Shown here: in pieces, positions 42,932 through 53,431 of the stretch
Position numbering within the stretch: the stretch's first letter is position 1
How the letters are laid out: every line of letters begins with the position of its first letter
Notes under the pieces: model-generated
The model's database searches: none
What the model saw: only the letters and a program-made list of their open reading frames with translations
Told to the model about the DNA's origin: nothing
Assembly: GCF_010092985.1 (NCBI RefSeq)
Contig: NZ_CP048106.1
Coordinates: forward strand, 1,798,001 to 1,862,000
Length of the DNA: 64,000 bases
Direction: 5' to 3'
Origin: Pontibacter pudoricolor
GTDB lineage: Bacteria; Bacteroidota; Bacteroidia; Cytophagales; Hymenobacteraceae
Made by a program: the position numbers and the translations under genes

Positions 42932-43864
42932 TTATAGTTGGAGCAGCGCTTTTATTTTGGCTGTAAGTACTTCGTTTATTTTAATATATGATTCGTGGGT
43001 CCAGCCGCCAATATGGGGAGTAAGTACTACGTTCGGGGCCTGCACCAGGTAATTATAGCTGGCCAGCTGTTTTTCGGTAAGCGTATGTAGTTTCTCATTC
43101 TCCAGCACATCAAGGGCCGCACCTTTTATAGTTCCTTTCTTAAGGTGCTCTACCAAGGCATCCTGATCCACAACCTCGCCGCGTGATGTATTTAAAAACC
43201 AGACAGGCTTTTTGAAACCACTGAAGAAGGCATAGTCAGCAAAGTTATAGTTCTCCGGGATGTACGGAATATGGAAACTCACCACATCGGCCTCCGCTTG
43301 TATCACCTCCATGGGTACCTGTTCTGCCGGCACCGATACTTTTTCAGGGGCAAACTTATCGTAAGCTAAAATACGGCATCCAAAGCTTTGCAACAAACTG
43401 GCAAAACTCTGGCCCATGTTTCCGTAGCCAAAAATACCGACAGTCTTGCCTCCAATCTCTTCGCCGCGATTCTCTTCGCGCAACCATACTTTATTGCGCA
43501 CTTCGTGGTCGCTGCGAACTATATTACGGGTAAGTGACAGCAGCAGGCCCAGTGTAAACTCCCCTACTGCCTGGCTGTTTCCTTCGTTAGCCGACAATAA
43601 AGCTATACCACGTTCCTCAAGCGCCTTTGCATCTATGTTATCTACGCCTGCACCAGCACGGGCTATAAACTTCAGCTTATCGGCGTGCTTTATAGTTTCA
43701 GCGGTGATACGCATTTTGCTCCGAACTATAAGCCCGTCAAAACCTGCCAGCGCTTCGCATACCTCTACCGGTTTTATAGTTGGTCTATAGTCCGCTTTCA
43801 CCCCTATTTGCTCCAACATCGGAAAAATACTCGGGTGCATTTCGTCTATGATCAGGACAAGCAT
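42932..43864 (-). CDS. D-isomer-specific 2-hydroxyacid dehydrogenase (SerA-like)
   Basis: A 310-residue NAD-dependent dehydrogenase. Rossmann motif GIFGYGNMGQSFASLL (about 148-163), NTSRGEVVDQDALVEHL with the catalytic Arg, and APNVVLTPHIGGWTHES with the catalytic His near the C-terminus. It is most similar in layout to 3-phosphoglycerate dehydrogenase without the regulatory ACT domain (serine biosynthesis), but related hydroxyacid reductases share these motifs. Cytoplasmic. Monocistronic by spacing. Confidence 0.85.
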   Translation of the reverse strand: MLVLIIDEMHPSIFPMLEQIGVKADYRPTIKPVEVCEALAGFDGLIVRSKMRITAETIKHADKLKFIARAGAGVDNIDAKALEERGIALLSANEGNSQAVGEFTLGLLLSLTRNIVRSDHEVRNKVWLREENRGEEIGGKTVGIFGYGNMGQSFASLLQSFGCRILAYDKFAPEKVSVPAEQVPMEVIQAEADVVSFHIPYIPENYNFADYAFFSGFKKPVWFLNTSRGEVVDQDALVEHLKKGTIKGAALDVLENEKLHTLTEKQLASYNYLVQAPNVVLTPHIGGWTHESYIKINEVLTAKIKALLQL

Positions 43865-43950
43865 TATACGTTAGCAAGTTTGAATATTGAGAATTACAAA
43901 GCATTAAACACGGTTAACGAACTATAGTTGTTTAGAGAACCTGTAATGCG

Positions 43951-45303
43951 TTATAAGTTATAGAGCAGATGTGCTACGCCAAAGTAGATGGCCAGGCCAA
44001 GCAGGTCGTTTGCTGTAGTTATAAACGGGCCGGCGGCAACAGCAGGGTTTATACCTACCTTATCTAAAATCATTGGCGTTAAAGTACCCATCATGGAAGC
44101 AAGCATCACTACCGAAAACAGCGCCACTGATACTACCACAGAAAGTGTAAGGTCTTGCCAGGACAGGTAAGTAAATGCAAAAACAAGGCTGGAAATGATC
44201 AGTGCATTCAGCAGCGCTACCATGATCAGCTTAAACATACGCTGTGCGAATTTATCGAACATCACAGTGTTTGAGGATAGTGTCTGGATAATGATGGAAG
44301 AGGACTGAATGCCTACGTTTCCGCCCGTTGCTGTAATAAGTGGCACAAACAGTGCCAGCGCCGGCAGCAGGGCAATGTCTTTCTCGAACAGTCCCATAAA
44401 TTTTGCTGCCAGTAAACCGCCTACCATACCTATAATTAGCCAGGGAATACGCGAGCGTGAAATTCGGAACACGCTGTCATCTTCCTCCACGTTCTCGGAA
44501 ATACCGGTCATGAGCTGACGGCTGAGTTCGGCCTGCTCCTGCATAACGTCTACCACGTCGTCAATGGTAATACGGCCCAGCAAACGCCCTTGTATGTTCA
44601 CGACAGGTATGGCTTCCAGGTCATACTTCTGCATCACGCTTACCACCTCGTTCTCATCCCGGAAAGACTCGATCGAGATAACATCGGTACTATAGATATC
44701 TTTTACCAGCTTATCATCGCGGGAGAGCAGCAGCGCTTTTACACTCACACGCCCAACTAATATGTCTTTGTTATCAACTACATAAACGGTGTAGATACGC
44801 TCCACATCTTCGGCCTGCCTGCGAATTTCTTCTATACACTGCCGTACGCGCCAGTTAAGATTTACTTTTATAAGCTCTTTCGCCATCAGACCACCGGCAC
44901 AGTCTTCTTCGTAGTGCAGCAGGTCCAGTATGTCTTCGGCTTTTTCTTCGTTCTCGATTAGGGCTATTACCTCTTCACGCGTCTGCACCGATTGCTCGTT
45001 GAGTATATCCACGGCATCATCGGAATGCATCAGGTTAATGTAGCGGGCAATCTCGGCAGAGGTAAAGTACTGCAGAAAATCGGTGCGGATATCGTAATCC
45101 AGGTTACTCAGTATTTCAGAACCAACTTCGGGCGGAAGCAGGTCCATCACATACTTCGATTCGTTGGCATCCAGTTCGTAGAGCACCGTAGTAATATCGG
45201 CCGGGTACATTTCGGCCATCGTACTCAGAATAAATTCCGAGTCCTTACGTTCAATGGCTTCTTCTACCTGGTCAATATACTCTCTTGTGATCTCTACCTG
45301 CAT
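43951..45303 (-). CDS. mgtE: Magnesium transporter MgtE
   Basis: A 450-residue magnesium channel: an N-terminal MgtE_N domain (about 10-130), two CBS domains (about 140-255; motifs RVSVKALLLS and GRITIDDVVDVM), then five membrane segments (about 285-450) with the family sequence PLITATGGNVGIQSSSIIIQ. The cytosolic domains gate the pore in response to magnesium. Three bp downstream of rsmA, probably one transcript. Full length for the family. Confidence 0.96.
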   Translation of the reverse strand: MQVEITREYIDQVEEAIERKDSEFILSTMAEMYPADITTVLYELDANESKYVMDLLPPEVGSEILSNLDYDIRTDFLQYFTSAEIARYINLMHSDDAVDILNEQSVQTREEVIALIENEEKAEDILDLLHYEEDCAGGLMAKELIKVNLNWRVRQCIEEIRRQAEDVERIYTVYVVDNKDILVGRVSVKALLLSRDDKLVKDIYSTDVISIESFRDENEVVSVMQKYDLEAIPVVNIQGRLLGRITIDDVVDVMQEQAELSRQLMTGISENVEEDDSVFRISRSRIPWLIIGMVGGLLAAKFMGLFEKDIALLPALALFVPLITATGGNVGIQSSSIIIQTLSSNTVMFDKFAQRMFKLIMVALLNALIISSLVFAFTYLSWQDLTLSVVVSVALFSVVMLASMMGTLTPMILDKVGINPAVAAGPFITTANDLLGLAIYFGVAHLLYNL

Positions 45304-45306
45304 ACG

Positions 45307-46086
45307 CTATTTGTTCTGCTCTACCAGCTGGGTTAATACTATAAAATCCTGTACCGACAGTTGTTCGGCACGCTTATCGAAAACGGGCTGCGCCTGTATT
45401 TCAGGCGGCAAGTTATAACTTTTGAGACAGTTACGCAGTGTTTTGCGTCGTGTTCCGAAACTCTGTTTTACCACCTCAAAGAACAGCTTCTCATTACAAG
45501 CCAGTTCTTTCACATCGTTGCGGATTAAACTAATAACCCCGGACTTTACTTTTGGAGGCGGATGGAACACATGCTCATGAACCGTAAAGTTGTATTCTAT
45601 TCTGTAAAAGGCCTGCAGCAGCACACTCAGGATACCATAGGTTTTAGAGCCCGGAGGCGCTGCAATGCGCTCAGCCACTTCCTTTTGTATCATACACACC
45701 ACTTCCGGAATCACATCACGGTGCTTTAATACTGCAAAGAATATCTGGCTCGATATGTTGTAAGGGAAGTTACCGATGATCGCGAACTTACCTGGGAACA
45801 GTTTGCTCAGATCCGTCTTCAGAAAGTCAGCAGAAATGATGCGGTCTTCGAGTTGCGGAAAATGTTCTTTTAAGTAAGCTATAGATTCACGGTCGATATC
45901 GATTACGGTAGTTCTGTATTCCTTGTGCTGCAACAGATATTGCGTGAGCACACCCATACCCGGACCAATTTCCAAAACATCCTGCACGCCCTCGGGCATG
46001 GTCAGTTGCTCCACTATCTTCTGGGCTATGTTCTGGTCGACCAGGAAATGCTGGCCTAGATGTTTTTTCGGACTTACTTTGCTCAC
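45307..46086 (-). CDS. rsmA: 16S rRNA dimethyladenosine transferase RsmA
   Basis: A 259-residue KsgA/RsmA enzyme that dimethylates two adjacent adenosines near the 3' end of 16S r[18 protein letters not shown] (7-21), the SAM motif [16 protein letters not shown] (about 38-53) and [13 protein letters not shown] with the catalytic NFPY are all present. Full length. It is followed at 3 bp by mgtE and is divergent from pepA. Confidence 0.96.
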   Translation of the reverse strand: MSKVSPKKHLGQHFLVDQNIAQKIVEQLTMPEGVQDVLEIGPGMGVLTQYLLQHKEYRTTVIDIDRESIAYLKEHFPQLEDRIISADFLKTDLSKLFPGKFAIIGNFPYNISSQIFFAVLKHRDVIPEVVCMIQKEVAERIAAPPGSKTYGILSVLLQAFYRIEYNFTVHEHVFHPPPKVKSGVISLIRNDVKELACNEKLFFEVVKQSFGTRRKTLRNCLKSYNLPPEIQAQPVFDKRAEQLSVQDFIVLTQLVEQNK

Positions 46087-46235
46087 TTTCTACACTTTAT
46101 AGTTTACGGCGCAGTATTATACTTTTTGCCGGAAACCCGTTATACCTTTATTGTGCGCTAAACGGCTATGGCTGCTTGTTTTCGCATTACGTTTTATAGT
46201 TACTATATTGCAGCCTTCAAAGATACGAACGACAA

Positions 46236-47669
46236 ATGCCAACACAACTTAAATACGACACAAGCTTAGCTAAAAATACCGACCTGGCACTGATCATAGC
46301 TGCCGACAAGGGAAATGAGTTGCAGGAACTGCAGCCGGAAGAGCAAAACTATGTGCTACAGCAGTTACAGCAGGAAGCCAAGTTCATTTACCTGAACCGC
46401 TATTCGCACCGCGTGTATATAGTTGTAACCCCTGACTGCAAAACCGAGGACCAGAAAAACGAAGCACTTCGCCAAGCGGGCCATAGTTTATTAAAGCAGC
46501 TGAGAAACGATAAATCAGAAAGCATATCTATAGTTGATAAAACCGGCGGCAATGCCAGCCTGTACGTAGCCGAGGGCTTATATCTGAGCAACTACCAGTA
46601 TTTTAAGCATAAAACCAAAGATGCCAAGGAAACGACGCTTAAAACGATAACTATAGCCGACGAAACGATAGATGCAAAACAGGTAGAGGAACTGGCCAAT
46701 CTACTGGAAGCCGTTTATAAAACGCGCAGCCTGATTAACGAGCCACACAGCCATCAGTCGGCATCACAGTTGAGCGAGCAACTGGAAGAACTGGCGAATG
46801 AAGCCGGTTTTAGCCTGGATGTGCTGGACGAGCTAAAGATCCAGAGCCTGAAAATGGGCGGATTACTGGCCGTGAACCAGGGCAGCGAAGAGCCTGCTAC
46901 TTTTAATATATTAGAGTGGAAGCCAGAGAACGCTAAAAACAGCAAACCTTATGTGCTGGTAGGCAAAGGTGTAGTGTACGATACCGGCGGGCTCAGCTTA
47001 AAGCCTACACCGATGTCGATGGACTTCATGAAGTCGGATATGGCAGGTGCTGCTGCAGTAACCGGTGTATTGTATGCCGCCGCTAAAAACAACTTACCAC
47101 TTCATATCATAGGCCTCATTCCGGCTACGGATAACCGCCCGGGCGGACAAGCTGTAGCACCTGGCGATGTAATTACCATGTACAATGGCATGACCGTGGA
47201 AGTACTTAACACCGACGCCGAAGGCCGGTTAATATTAGCTGACGCGCTGAGCTTTGCTAAAAAGTACAACCCTGAGCTGGTAATTGATCTGGCAACACTG
47301 ACCGGTGCAGCGCAGCGGGCTTTAGGCAAGGAAGCCTTAGCGGCCATGGGTACTGCCGGCGACGAGGTAATGAACGAGCTGAAAAAGGCAGGAAATAAAG
47401 TACACGAGCGCATTGTGGATTTCCCGCTTTACGACGAGTATAAAAAGCAGCTGGAGTCTGATATTGCCGACCTGAAAAACATTGGCGGTGCCGAAGCTGG
47501 CCATATTACAGCCGGTAAGTTCCTGGAAGCCTTTACAGATTACCCTTGGGTGCACTTTGATATTGCCGGTACTGCTTATTTACATGCCGAAGATTCTTAC
47601 CGCGGCAAACTGGCAACCGGCTCGGGCGTACGCTTAGTGTATAACTTTCTTAGCACGAAAGCTAACTAA
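46236..47669 (+). CDS. pepA: Leucyl aminopeptidase (M17)
   Basis: A 477-residue M17 aminopeptidase: a divergent N-terminal domain (1-165) and a catalytic domain with the metal ligands in VGKGVVYDTGGLSLKP, MKSDMAGAAAV and NTDAEGRLILADAL (the family signature). It removes N-terminal residues from peptides, as a hexamer with two metal ions. Cytoplasmic. pdxA begins 5 bp after its stop, so they are likely co-transcribed. Its start codon follows a run of TTTATAGTTACTATATTG-type sequence. Confidence 0.95.
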   Translation: MPTQLKYDTSLAKNTDLALIIAADKGNELQELQPEEQNYVLQQLQQEAKFIYLNRYSHRVYIVVTPDCKTEDQKNEALRQAGHSLLKQLRNDKSESISIVDKTGGNASLYVAEGLYLSNYQYFKHKTKDAKETTLKTITIADETIDAKQVEELANLLEAVYKTRSLINEPHSHQSASQLSEQLEELANEAGFSLDVLDELKIQSLKMGGLLAVNQGSEEPATFNILEWKPENAKNSKPYVLVGKGVVYDTGGLSLKPTPMSMDFMKSDMAGAAAVTGVLYAAAKNNLPLHIIGLIPATDNRPGGQAVAPGDVITMYNGMTVEVLNTDAEGRLILADALSFAKKYNPELVIDLATLTGAAQRALGKEALAAMGTAGDEVMNELKKAGNKVHERIVDFPLYDEYKKQLESDIADLKNIGGAEAGHITAGKFLEAFTDYPWVHFDIAGTAYLHAEDSYRGKLATGSGVRLVYNFLSTKAN

Positions 47670-47674
47670 ACAAT

Positions 47675-48697
47675 ATGGACAACCGATTTAAAGCCAGACT
47701 GGGCTTAACTATAGGCGACACCAACGGCATTGGCCCGGAAGTGATCATCAAAACCTTATCAGACCAGCGTGTACTTAATTTTTGTACGCCGGTTATATAT
47801 GCATCTGCCAACGTGCTTAACAAAGTGCGCAAGGCGCTGAGTGCCGAGCATTTCCATTACCAGCAGGTACAGTCAGTCCAGGCTATAGTTCCTAAAAAAG
47901 TGAACCTGATCAACTGCCTGGACGAGAACCTAGAAACCAACCTGGGCAACCCGACCCCGGAATCTGGTAAGGCTTCGCTGGACTCTTTGATGGCCGCCTC
48001 CCGCGACCTGAAAGCCGGCCTGCTGGATGGTATTGTTACGGCGCCTATTGATAAGGAGAACATTCAGACCGAAGAATTTAAATTCCCGGGCCATACCGAG
48101 TTCCTGACCTCTTATTTTGATGCGCCCGAAAGTTTGATGCTGCTGGTGAGCGGCGACCTGCGCGTGGCAACTATAACCGGCCACATGCCTGTAAAAGATG
48201 TTTCGACCAGGATCAGCTTCGACCTGATTATACGCAAAGTAACGATACTGCTGGAGTCGCTGAAGAAGGATTTTGGCATACTGAAACCACGCATTGCTAT
48301 ACTCGGCCTTAACCCGCACGCCGGCGAAAACGGATTATTGGGTACTGAAGAGTTAGAAATTATACGCCCGGCCATTATGCACCTGAAAGAAAAAGGCCAC
48401 CTGGTTTTTGGCCCCTACCCTGCCGATGGTTTCTTTGGGATGCAGCAGTACAAGCAGGTGGATGCCGTAGTTTCGATGTACCACGACCAGGGGCTAATAC
48501 CGTTTAAAACGCTTGCTTTTGAGAGTGGTGTTAACTTTACAGCCGGCTTACCTGTAGTTCGTACCTCACCCGACCACGGCACGGCCTACGATATTGCCAG
48601 CAAACATACGGCCAGCGAAACCTCTTTCAGAGAAGCATTGTTCCTGGCCTGCGATATAATTAAAAAGAGAACTGCAGAACAAATGCCTGTTGTTTAA
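47675..48697 (+). CDS. pdxA: 4-hydroxythreonine-4-phosphate dehydrogenase
   Basis: A 340-residue PdxA enzyme of the DXP-dependent vitamin B6 pathway, oxidising 4-phosphohydroxy-L-threonine. Visible motifs: LGLTIGDTNGIGPEVIIK (residues 9-26), the zinc-binding FPGHTEFL, RIAILGLNPHAGENGLLG and SMYHDQGLIPFKTLAF with the metal His, and VRTSPDHGTAYDIA. Full length. It sits upstream of the yceD-rpmF-plsX-fabH genes; a TAATTTTG element in the gap suggests those have their own promoter. Confidence 0.96.
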   Translation: MDNRFKARLGLTIGDTNGIGPEVIIKTLSDQRVLNFCTPVIYASANVLNKVRKALSAEHFHYQQVQSVQAIVPKKVNLINCLDENLETNLGNPTPESGKASLDSLMAASRDLKAGLLDGIVTAPIDKENIQTEEFKFPGHTEFLTSYFDAPESLMLLVSGDLRVATITGHMPVKDVSTRISFDLIIRKVTILLESLKKDFGILKPRIAILGLNPHAGENGLLGTEELEIIRPAIMHLKEKGHLVFGPYPADGFFGMQQYKQVDAVVSMYHDQGLIPFKTLAFESGVNFTAGLPVVRTSPDHGTAYDIASKHTASETSFREALFLACDIIKKRTAEQMPVV

Positions 48698-48730
48698 GGC
48701 ACAGGTATTTTATTTGTCAGAATAATGTTC

Positions 48731-48738
48731 TAATTTTG
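48731..48738 (+). promoter_or_regulatory. -7 element before yceD
   Basis: TAATTTTG matches TAnnTTTG exactly, 22 bp upstream of the GTG start. A TTTG at 48713-48716 is closer (14 nt) than the usual 19, so only the -7 part is firm. Confidence 0.4.
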
Positions 48739-48760
48739 CAACTTGCAATAAAAAAAGGTA

Positions 48761-49309
48761 GTGAAGAAGCTAAAAGAATACGAGATCAACATTGCCAAAC
48801 TCAGCAATAAAACGCACCAGTTCGAGTTTGACATGGATGATTCTTTCTTTGAACTTTTCAGCGGAGAGATCATGCATGGCGGCAAACTGCACGCTGATGT
48901 AGAACTGGAAAAGACGGAAACGTTGCTGACCCTGCACTTTGACATTAAAGGAACCGTACGCTTAACCTGCGACAGAAGCCTGGAAGAGTTTGATCAGCCG
49001 GTAGATGTACAGGAAACGTTCCGCATGAAGTTTGGTCCGGAAGATAAGGAACTGGACGAAGACCTGTGGATGATAGCAAGCGATACGCAGCAGATAAACG
49101 TGGCACAGCACCTGTACGATTACATCGGGTTGTCGCTGCCAATGAAAAAGCTGCATCCACGGTTCCTGGAAGAAGAGGATGAAAACAGCGATGATGATAT
49201 CCTGATCTACTCTTCGAAGCATGCCGGTGACACGGATAGTGACAGCGATGAAGGAGATGATGACGATGACATTGATCCACGCTGGGATGCACTGAAAAAC
49301 CTGAATTAG
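48761..49309 (+). CDS. yceD: YceD/DUF177 family protein
   Basis: A 182-residue protein beginning with GTG. The DUF177 core includes LTLHFDIKGTVRLTCDRSLEEF (positions about 50-70) and a long acidic C-terminal tail (DSDSDEGDDDDDID). The family is nearly always next to rpmF and has been linked to 23S rRNA processing in some bacteria; the exact role is unclear. Here it starts the yceD-rpmF-plsX-fabH order. Confidence 0.9.
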   Translation: MKKLKEYEINIAKLSNKTHQFEFDMDDSFFELFSGEIMHGGKLHADVELEKTETLLTLHFDIKGTVRLTCDRSLEEFDQPVDVQETFRMKFGPEDKELDEDLWMIASDTQQINVAQHLYDYIGLSLPMKKLHPRFLEEEDENSDDDILIYSSKHAGDTDSDSDEGDDDDDIDPRWDALKNLN

Positions 49310-49358
49310 TAGTAGCTTAACGAATTATAAACACAGTAAATAAATATTTAACTAAAAA

Positions 49359-49556
49359 ATGGCACATCCTAAACGTAAGATTTCGAAGACCAGAAGAGAT
49401 AAGAGAAGAACTCATTATAAACTTTCTGAGAAAGCCATTGCGATCTGCCCAACTACGGATACTCCGCACCTTTTCCACCACGCTTATGTAGTAGAAGGTG
49501 ACCTGTTCCATAAAGGCAAGCTTGCAATCAAAAATTATACAACTAACGCTCAGTAA
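49359..49556 (+). CDS. rpmF: 50S ribosomal protein L32
   Basis: A 65-residue ribosomal protein. [20 protein letters not shown] is the classic N-terminus. It has a single Cys (ICPTTDTPH), so it is a form without the four-Cys zinc ribbon. Position between yceD and plsX is the usual one. Confidence 0.97.
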   Translation: MAHPKRKISKTRRDKRRTHYKLSEKAIAICPTTDTPHLFHHAYVVEGDLFHKGKLAIKNYTTNAQ

Positions 49557-49602
49557 GCTTTAGCTGCTATTTAGTACTGTATAGTTTAACATCAACCACT
49601 AC

Positions 49603-50544
49603 ATGAGGATCGCCTTAGACGCAATGGGTGGCGATTATGCACCGGAGGCTATAGTTAAAGGTGCCATACTTGCCGAAAAGCAGCTTCCTGAACAATATGA
49701 AATTTTGCTTATAGGCAAAGAGACTATTGTACAGCAGTTATTACAAGAATACGGGTATACTGGCAAAAGCATTAAAGTGGTTAATGCCAGCCAGGTAATT
49801 GAGATGGGCGAACACCCAACCAAAGCCCTTACCCAAAAACCGGACTCCAGCATAGCAGTCGGTTACGGATTACTGAAAGCCGGGAAAGCAGATGCTTTCT
49901 GCAGCGCAGGAAATACCGGAGCCATGCTTGTAGGGGCCATGTTCAGCGTTAAAGCTATAGAAGGAATTTTAAGGCCATCTATAGCCGGGCTTGTTCCGAA
50001 ATTAAAGGGTGGTTATGGCATTATGCTGGATGTTGGTGCAAATGCAGATTGCAAACCGGAAGTACTGGAGCAGTTTGCAGAGCTTGGCTCAATTTACGCC
50101 AAGTATGTACTCGATATCAAAAATCCTAAAGTAGGGTTGATGAACCTGGGCGAAGAGGAAGGCAAAGGAACTGTGAACACACAGGCCGCCCACCAACGCT
50201 TAAAGGTAAATCAAACTATAAACTTTATCGGCAACATAGAAGGCCGCGACGTTTTTAATGATAAAGCAGACGTTATAGTTTGCGACGGTTACACTGGTAA
50301 CATTATCCTTAAAATGGCAGAGTCTATCTACGACATATTAAACGAGAAGAAGATGCATGATCCTTTCTTCGACAAGTTTAACTATGAAGCCGAAGGGGGA
50401 AGTCCTATTTTAGGTATAAACGGCAATGCGGTTATTGGTCACGGGGTGTCTACTCCTACTGCGATCTGCAACATGGTGCTGCAGGCCCAGAAAATGGTAG
50501 CTACTAACCTGTCTGAACGTTTCAGAAAGAACTATAGCGAATAA
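49603..50544 (+). CDS. plsX: Phosphate acyltransferase PlsX
   Basis: A 313-residue enzyme that makes acyl-phosphate from acyl-ACP for phospholipid synthesis. [20 protein letters not shown] at the N-terminus, [14 protein letters not shown] in the middle, and [14 protein letters not shown] near the C-terminus are family signatures. Soluble, membrane-associated enzyme. 46 bp after rpmF and 136 bp before fabH. Confidence 0.97.
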   Translation: MRIALDAMGGDYAPEAIVKGAILAEKQLPEQYEILLIGKETIVQQLLQEYGYTGKSIKVVNASQVIEMGEHPTKALTQKPDSSIAVGYGLLKAGKADAFCSAGNTGAMLVGAMFSVKAIEGILRPSIAGLVPKLKGGYGIMLDVGANADCKPEVLEQFAELGSIYAKYVLDIKNPKVGLMNLGEEEGKGTVNTQAAHQRLKVNQTINFIGNIEGRDVFNDKADVIVCDGYTGNIILKMAESIYDILNEKKMHDPFFDKFNYEAEGGSPILGINGNAVIGHGVSTPTAICNMVLQAQKMVATNLSERFRKNYSE

Positions 50545-50680
50545 TATCGGTGGCGCTTGTTGCCACAATTTGAACTTGGCATAAACTATATCAGTTATCT
50601 TTTTAAGGTACTGAGGGTTTGTGCCAAGTTTTTTTTTGTAACTTGCCCGCCTTAATCTAACAACCTAATACCTTTTAAAG

Positions 50681-51679
50681 ATGAGTAAAATTACTGCCGC
50701 GATTACAGGTGTAGCAGGCTACGTACCCGAATACGTGCTTACCAACAAGGAGCTCGAAACAATGGTGGAAACCAATGACGAATGGATAACCTCCCGCACC
50801 GGCATTAAGGAAAGGCGCATTTTAAAAGGCGAAGGCAAAGGAACATCTCATATTGCAGTACCGGCAGTACTTGACTTGCTAAAGAAGACGAATACAAAAC
50901 CTGAAGAAGTTGATCTCCTTATCTGTGCCACCACTACTCCTGATATGGTTTTCCCGGCAACGGCTAACCTTATTACAGCAGAAGTAGGCGCAGTGAATGC
51001 ATTTGGTTATGACCTGCAGGCTGCCTGCTCCGGTTTCCTTTTTGCGCTAGCCACTGGTTCTAAATTTATTGAGTCTGGGCAGTATAAAAAAGTAATTGTA
51101 GTTGGTGCTGATAAAATGTCTGCAATTGTAGACTATACTGACAGGGCAACCTGCATTATTTTTGGTGACGGTGGCGGCGCTGTGATGCTGGAACCAAACA
51201 CAGAAGGTCTCGGTATCATCGACTCAGTTTTAAAATCAGATGGAACAGGTGCACAGTTCCTGCACATGAAAGCAGGCGGTAGCCGCAAACCAGCAACTAT
51301 AGAAACAGTGCAGGCTCGTGAGCATTATGCTTACCAGGAAGGTCAGCAGGTATTCAAGTTTGCCGTTAAAGGTATGGCTGATGTGTCTGCAGAAGTAATG
51401 GAGCGCAATAACCTGACCGGCGACGATGTGGCGTGGCTGGTACCGCACCAGGCTAACAAACGCATTATTGAAGCTACAGCCAACCGTATGGGCCTGAGCA
51501 ACGAGAAAGTGATGCTAAACATCCATAAATATGGTAACACCACCAGCGGCACTATTCCGCTTTGCCTGTGGGAGTATGAAAGTCAGCTGAAAAAAGGCGA
51601 TAACATCGTATTAGCAGCATTTGGCGGTGGCTTTACCTGGGGTGCCATTTACCTCAAGTGGGCCTACGATCCGAAATAA
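50681..51679 (+). CDS. fabH: 3-oxoacyl-ACP synthase III
   Basis: A 332-residue ketoacyl-ACP synthase III that condenses acyl-CoA with malonyl-ACP to start fatty acid synthesis. The catalytic triad is visible: Cys116 ([10 protein letters not shown]), His256 (VPHQANKRI) and Asn286 ([10 protein letters not shown]). Full length. In Bacteroidota, which make iso-branched fatty acids, the primer may be branched acyl-CoA, which would pair with the E1 dehydrogenase at 7.5 kb (inference). A strong terminator follows. Confidence 0.96.
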   Translation: MSKITAAITGVAGYVPEYVLTNKELETMVETNDEWITSRTGIKERRILKGEGKGTSHIAVPAVLDLLKKTNTKPEEVDLLICATTTPDMVFPATANLITAEVGAVNAFGYDLQAACSGFLFALATGSKFIESGQYKKVIVVGADKMSAIVDYTDRATCIIFGDGGGAVMLEPNTEGLGIIDSVLKSDGTGAQFLHMKAGGSRKPATIETVQAREHYAYQEGQQVFKFAVKGMADVSAEVMERNNLTGDDVAWLVPHQANKRIIEATANRMGLSNEKVMLNIHKYGNTTSGTIPLCLWEYESQLKKGDNIVLAAFGGGFTWGAIYLKWAYDPK

Positions 51680-51710
51680 AAGTCCAGATATTATATATTT
51701 GCTATATATT

Positions 51711-51738
51711 AAAAGGTGATCTTTGGATCACCTTTTTT
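51711..51738 (+). terminator. Terminator after fabH
   Basis: AAAAGGTGATC and GATCACCTTTTTT arms with a 4-nt loop. Confidence 0.9.
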
Positions 51739-51777
51739 ATTGCCCTGAATTATAGTATATCCAAAATAATGCTCTAA

Positions 51778-52905
51778 ATGAACAAACTCTTTACACTTCT
51801 TTTTATCTTCTTTTCGGTTTCAATAATTAAAGTAAACGCCCAGGCCAGTGCCTTTGAAGAAGGATTTATAATAAATAGCCAGGATACGATAAGGGGCTAC
51901 ATAAAAAGCGTTTCTGACCTGGATCTCAGCAAATCGGTACAATTTAAGACGGATATTAACTCTGAAATTGTTACAGATTATTTGCCGGGAGATATAGCTG
52001 GCTTTGGATTTAACAACACCGGATTTCGCTTTGCTACAGTAATAGTGGAGATCTTAAAGGGCGCCAATTTAACCTACCATAAAAGGTTTGCAAAGTTAAT
52101 TCTCAGTGGCTACACTGACCTGTATAAGTTGCCAATACCCAAAGAAGAACAGTCAATAGCTACAACTAAAGGTAATACCTTATTGTATATACTCCGGAAA
52201 GATACAACTGATTATACACTAGGCTTGTATGAGACAATGAGTAGCATACATGTCCAAAAAAACAAAAGGTATATTGGCATGTTAAAGGCAGCCTTTAACG
52301 ATTGTGAAAGCCTTAAACTTAATCTGGATAAGTTAAACTTCAATGATAAAGCTATCCTTGAAGCTGTAACAGAATATAACAGATGTAAAGCACCAGCTCA
52401 GCAAAGCATACTTCAGGCTTACGAAGCAAAGGCTGTTGTTAAACGTGGTCCAGAGCTATCTTACGCAAAATTATATATCCCCAAAGAGCCAGCTAACGTT
52501 AGCGGGCAGGGCTTTTCAGCAGGTTATTTCTGGGACATTATACAACCTGGCGAAAGTAGAAAATACTCTACAAAATTAGGCCTGAACTACACGTATTATC
52601 TGCGTAAGACAGACTCAACAGATCCTGAAATAGAAGATGTAGTTATACATTATGTCCGGATGCCTTTCTCAGTGCAGTACAACTTAAAAGATCCGATCAT
52701 CTCTACCACCGTACCTTTTTTTAGTGTTGGATTCACTACTCAGATATCTCAAAAATTAAATTCGGCAGATCTTATGCCGTTGCCAAGTGTTGGAATAGGT
52801 ATGTATTTAAATAAATTCAGGCTCTCGGCTTTACTTGAAAACGAAGGATTTAAACTATCAAACCCTAAAATTCTGAGCGTAGCAATAGGTTTCAGAGTTA
52901 AATAA
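51778..52905 (+). CDS. Exported beta-barrel-like hypothetical protein
   Basis: A 375-residue protein with a signal peptide (about 1-21, cleavage near VNAQA). The N-terminal half contains SQDTIRGYIKSVSDLDLSK, a phrase seen in Bacteroidota surface proteins; the C-terminal half alternates short hydrophobic strands and ends in FRVK, consistent with an outer-membrane beta-barrel. No function is known. AT-richer than the flanking lipid genes and bounded by terminators on both sides, it is an unrelated insertion in the fabH-efp cluster. Confidence 0.7.
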   Translation: MNKLFTLLFIFFSVSIIKVNAQASAFEEGFIINSQDTIRGYIKSVSDLDLSKSVQFKTDINSEIVTDYLPGDIAGFGFNNTGFRFATVIVEILKGANLTYHKRFAKLILSGYTDLYKLPIPKEEQSIATTKGNTLLYILRKDTTDYTLGLYETMSSIHVQKNKRYIGMLKAAFNDCESLKLNLDKLNFNDKAILEAVTEYNRCKAPAQQSILQAYEAKAVVKRGPELSYAKLYIPKEPANVSGQGFSAGYFWDIIQPGESRKYSTKLGLNYTYYLRKTDSTDPEIEDVVIHYVRMPFSVQYNLKDPIISTTVPFFSVGFTTQISQKLNSADLMPLPSVGIGMYLNKFRLSALLENEGFKLSNPKILSVAIGFRVK

Positions 52906-52924
52906 CTACCTGAATCAGGTTCAC

Positions 52925-52952
52925 AAAAAAGCGGCCTTACAGCCGCTTTTTT
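52925..52952. terminator. Bidirectional terminator
   Basis: AAAAAAGCGGC and GCCGCTTTTTT arms with a short loop, between the convergent beta-barrel and DoxX-like genes. Confidence 0.9.
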
Positions 52953-52987
52953 ATTTTAAAACCAAGCCAACAACTTTAAACTATAGT

Positions 52988-53431
52988 TTACCCGATCATC
53001 TGGCCTCTGCCATAGTCTGCCTGCTCAGCAATACCGCCTTCCGGTCTATCAGCTTCTGATAGTTTAGCGAGGCAAAACGCGCCAATGGCCATTACCAGGT
53101 CACGCACCGCAACATCAAAATACTCGCCAGTAGTTACCAGGTTTATAGCTATACCCACCAGCCAGGCAGCTACAATATACCCTCCTATTCTTGGGCGCAG
53201 TAAAACTAAAACTCCGGCAATAATCTCGATTACGCCAACTATAAGCATAAAAGTGTGCGGGCTAAACGGAATGATGTCGGCAACGACAGGGCTCAGGTAC
53301 TTGTCCCAGTTAGTGAGCAGGTGTGTAAACTTATCTAGACCTGCCACAATGGGTACGATGGCATAAGTGTACTTTAGAAGCGACCACACGGTATGCACGC
53401 GGTCTGTTGAAATACTGGTTGCTGTGTTCAT
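52988..53431 (-). CDS. DoxX-like membrane protein
   Basis: A 147-residue protein with four hydrophobic segments (about 20-32, 58-78, 84-100, 110-124). The arrangement, with GLDKFTHLLTNWDKYLSPVV after the first helix and AGVLVLLRPRIGGYIVAAWL later, fits the DoxX-like family. The function of such proteins is poorly known; some take part in redox or thiosulfate pathways. It points away from efp and stands alone. Confidence 0.75.
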   Translation of the reverse strand: MNTATSISTDRVHTVWSLLKYTYAIVPIVAGLDKFTHLLTNWDKYLSPVVADIIPFSPHTFMLIVGVIEIIAGVLVLLRPRIGGYIVAAWLVGIAINLVTTGEYFDVAVRDLVMAIGAFCLAKLSEADRPEGGIAEQADYGRGQMIG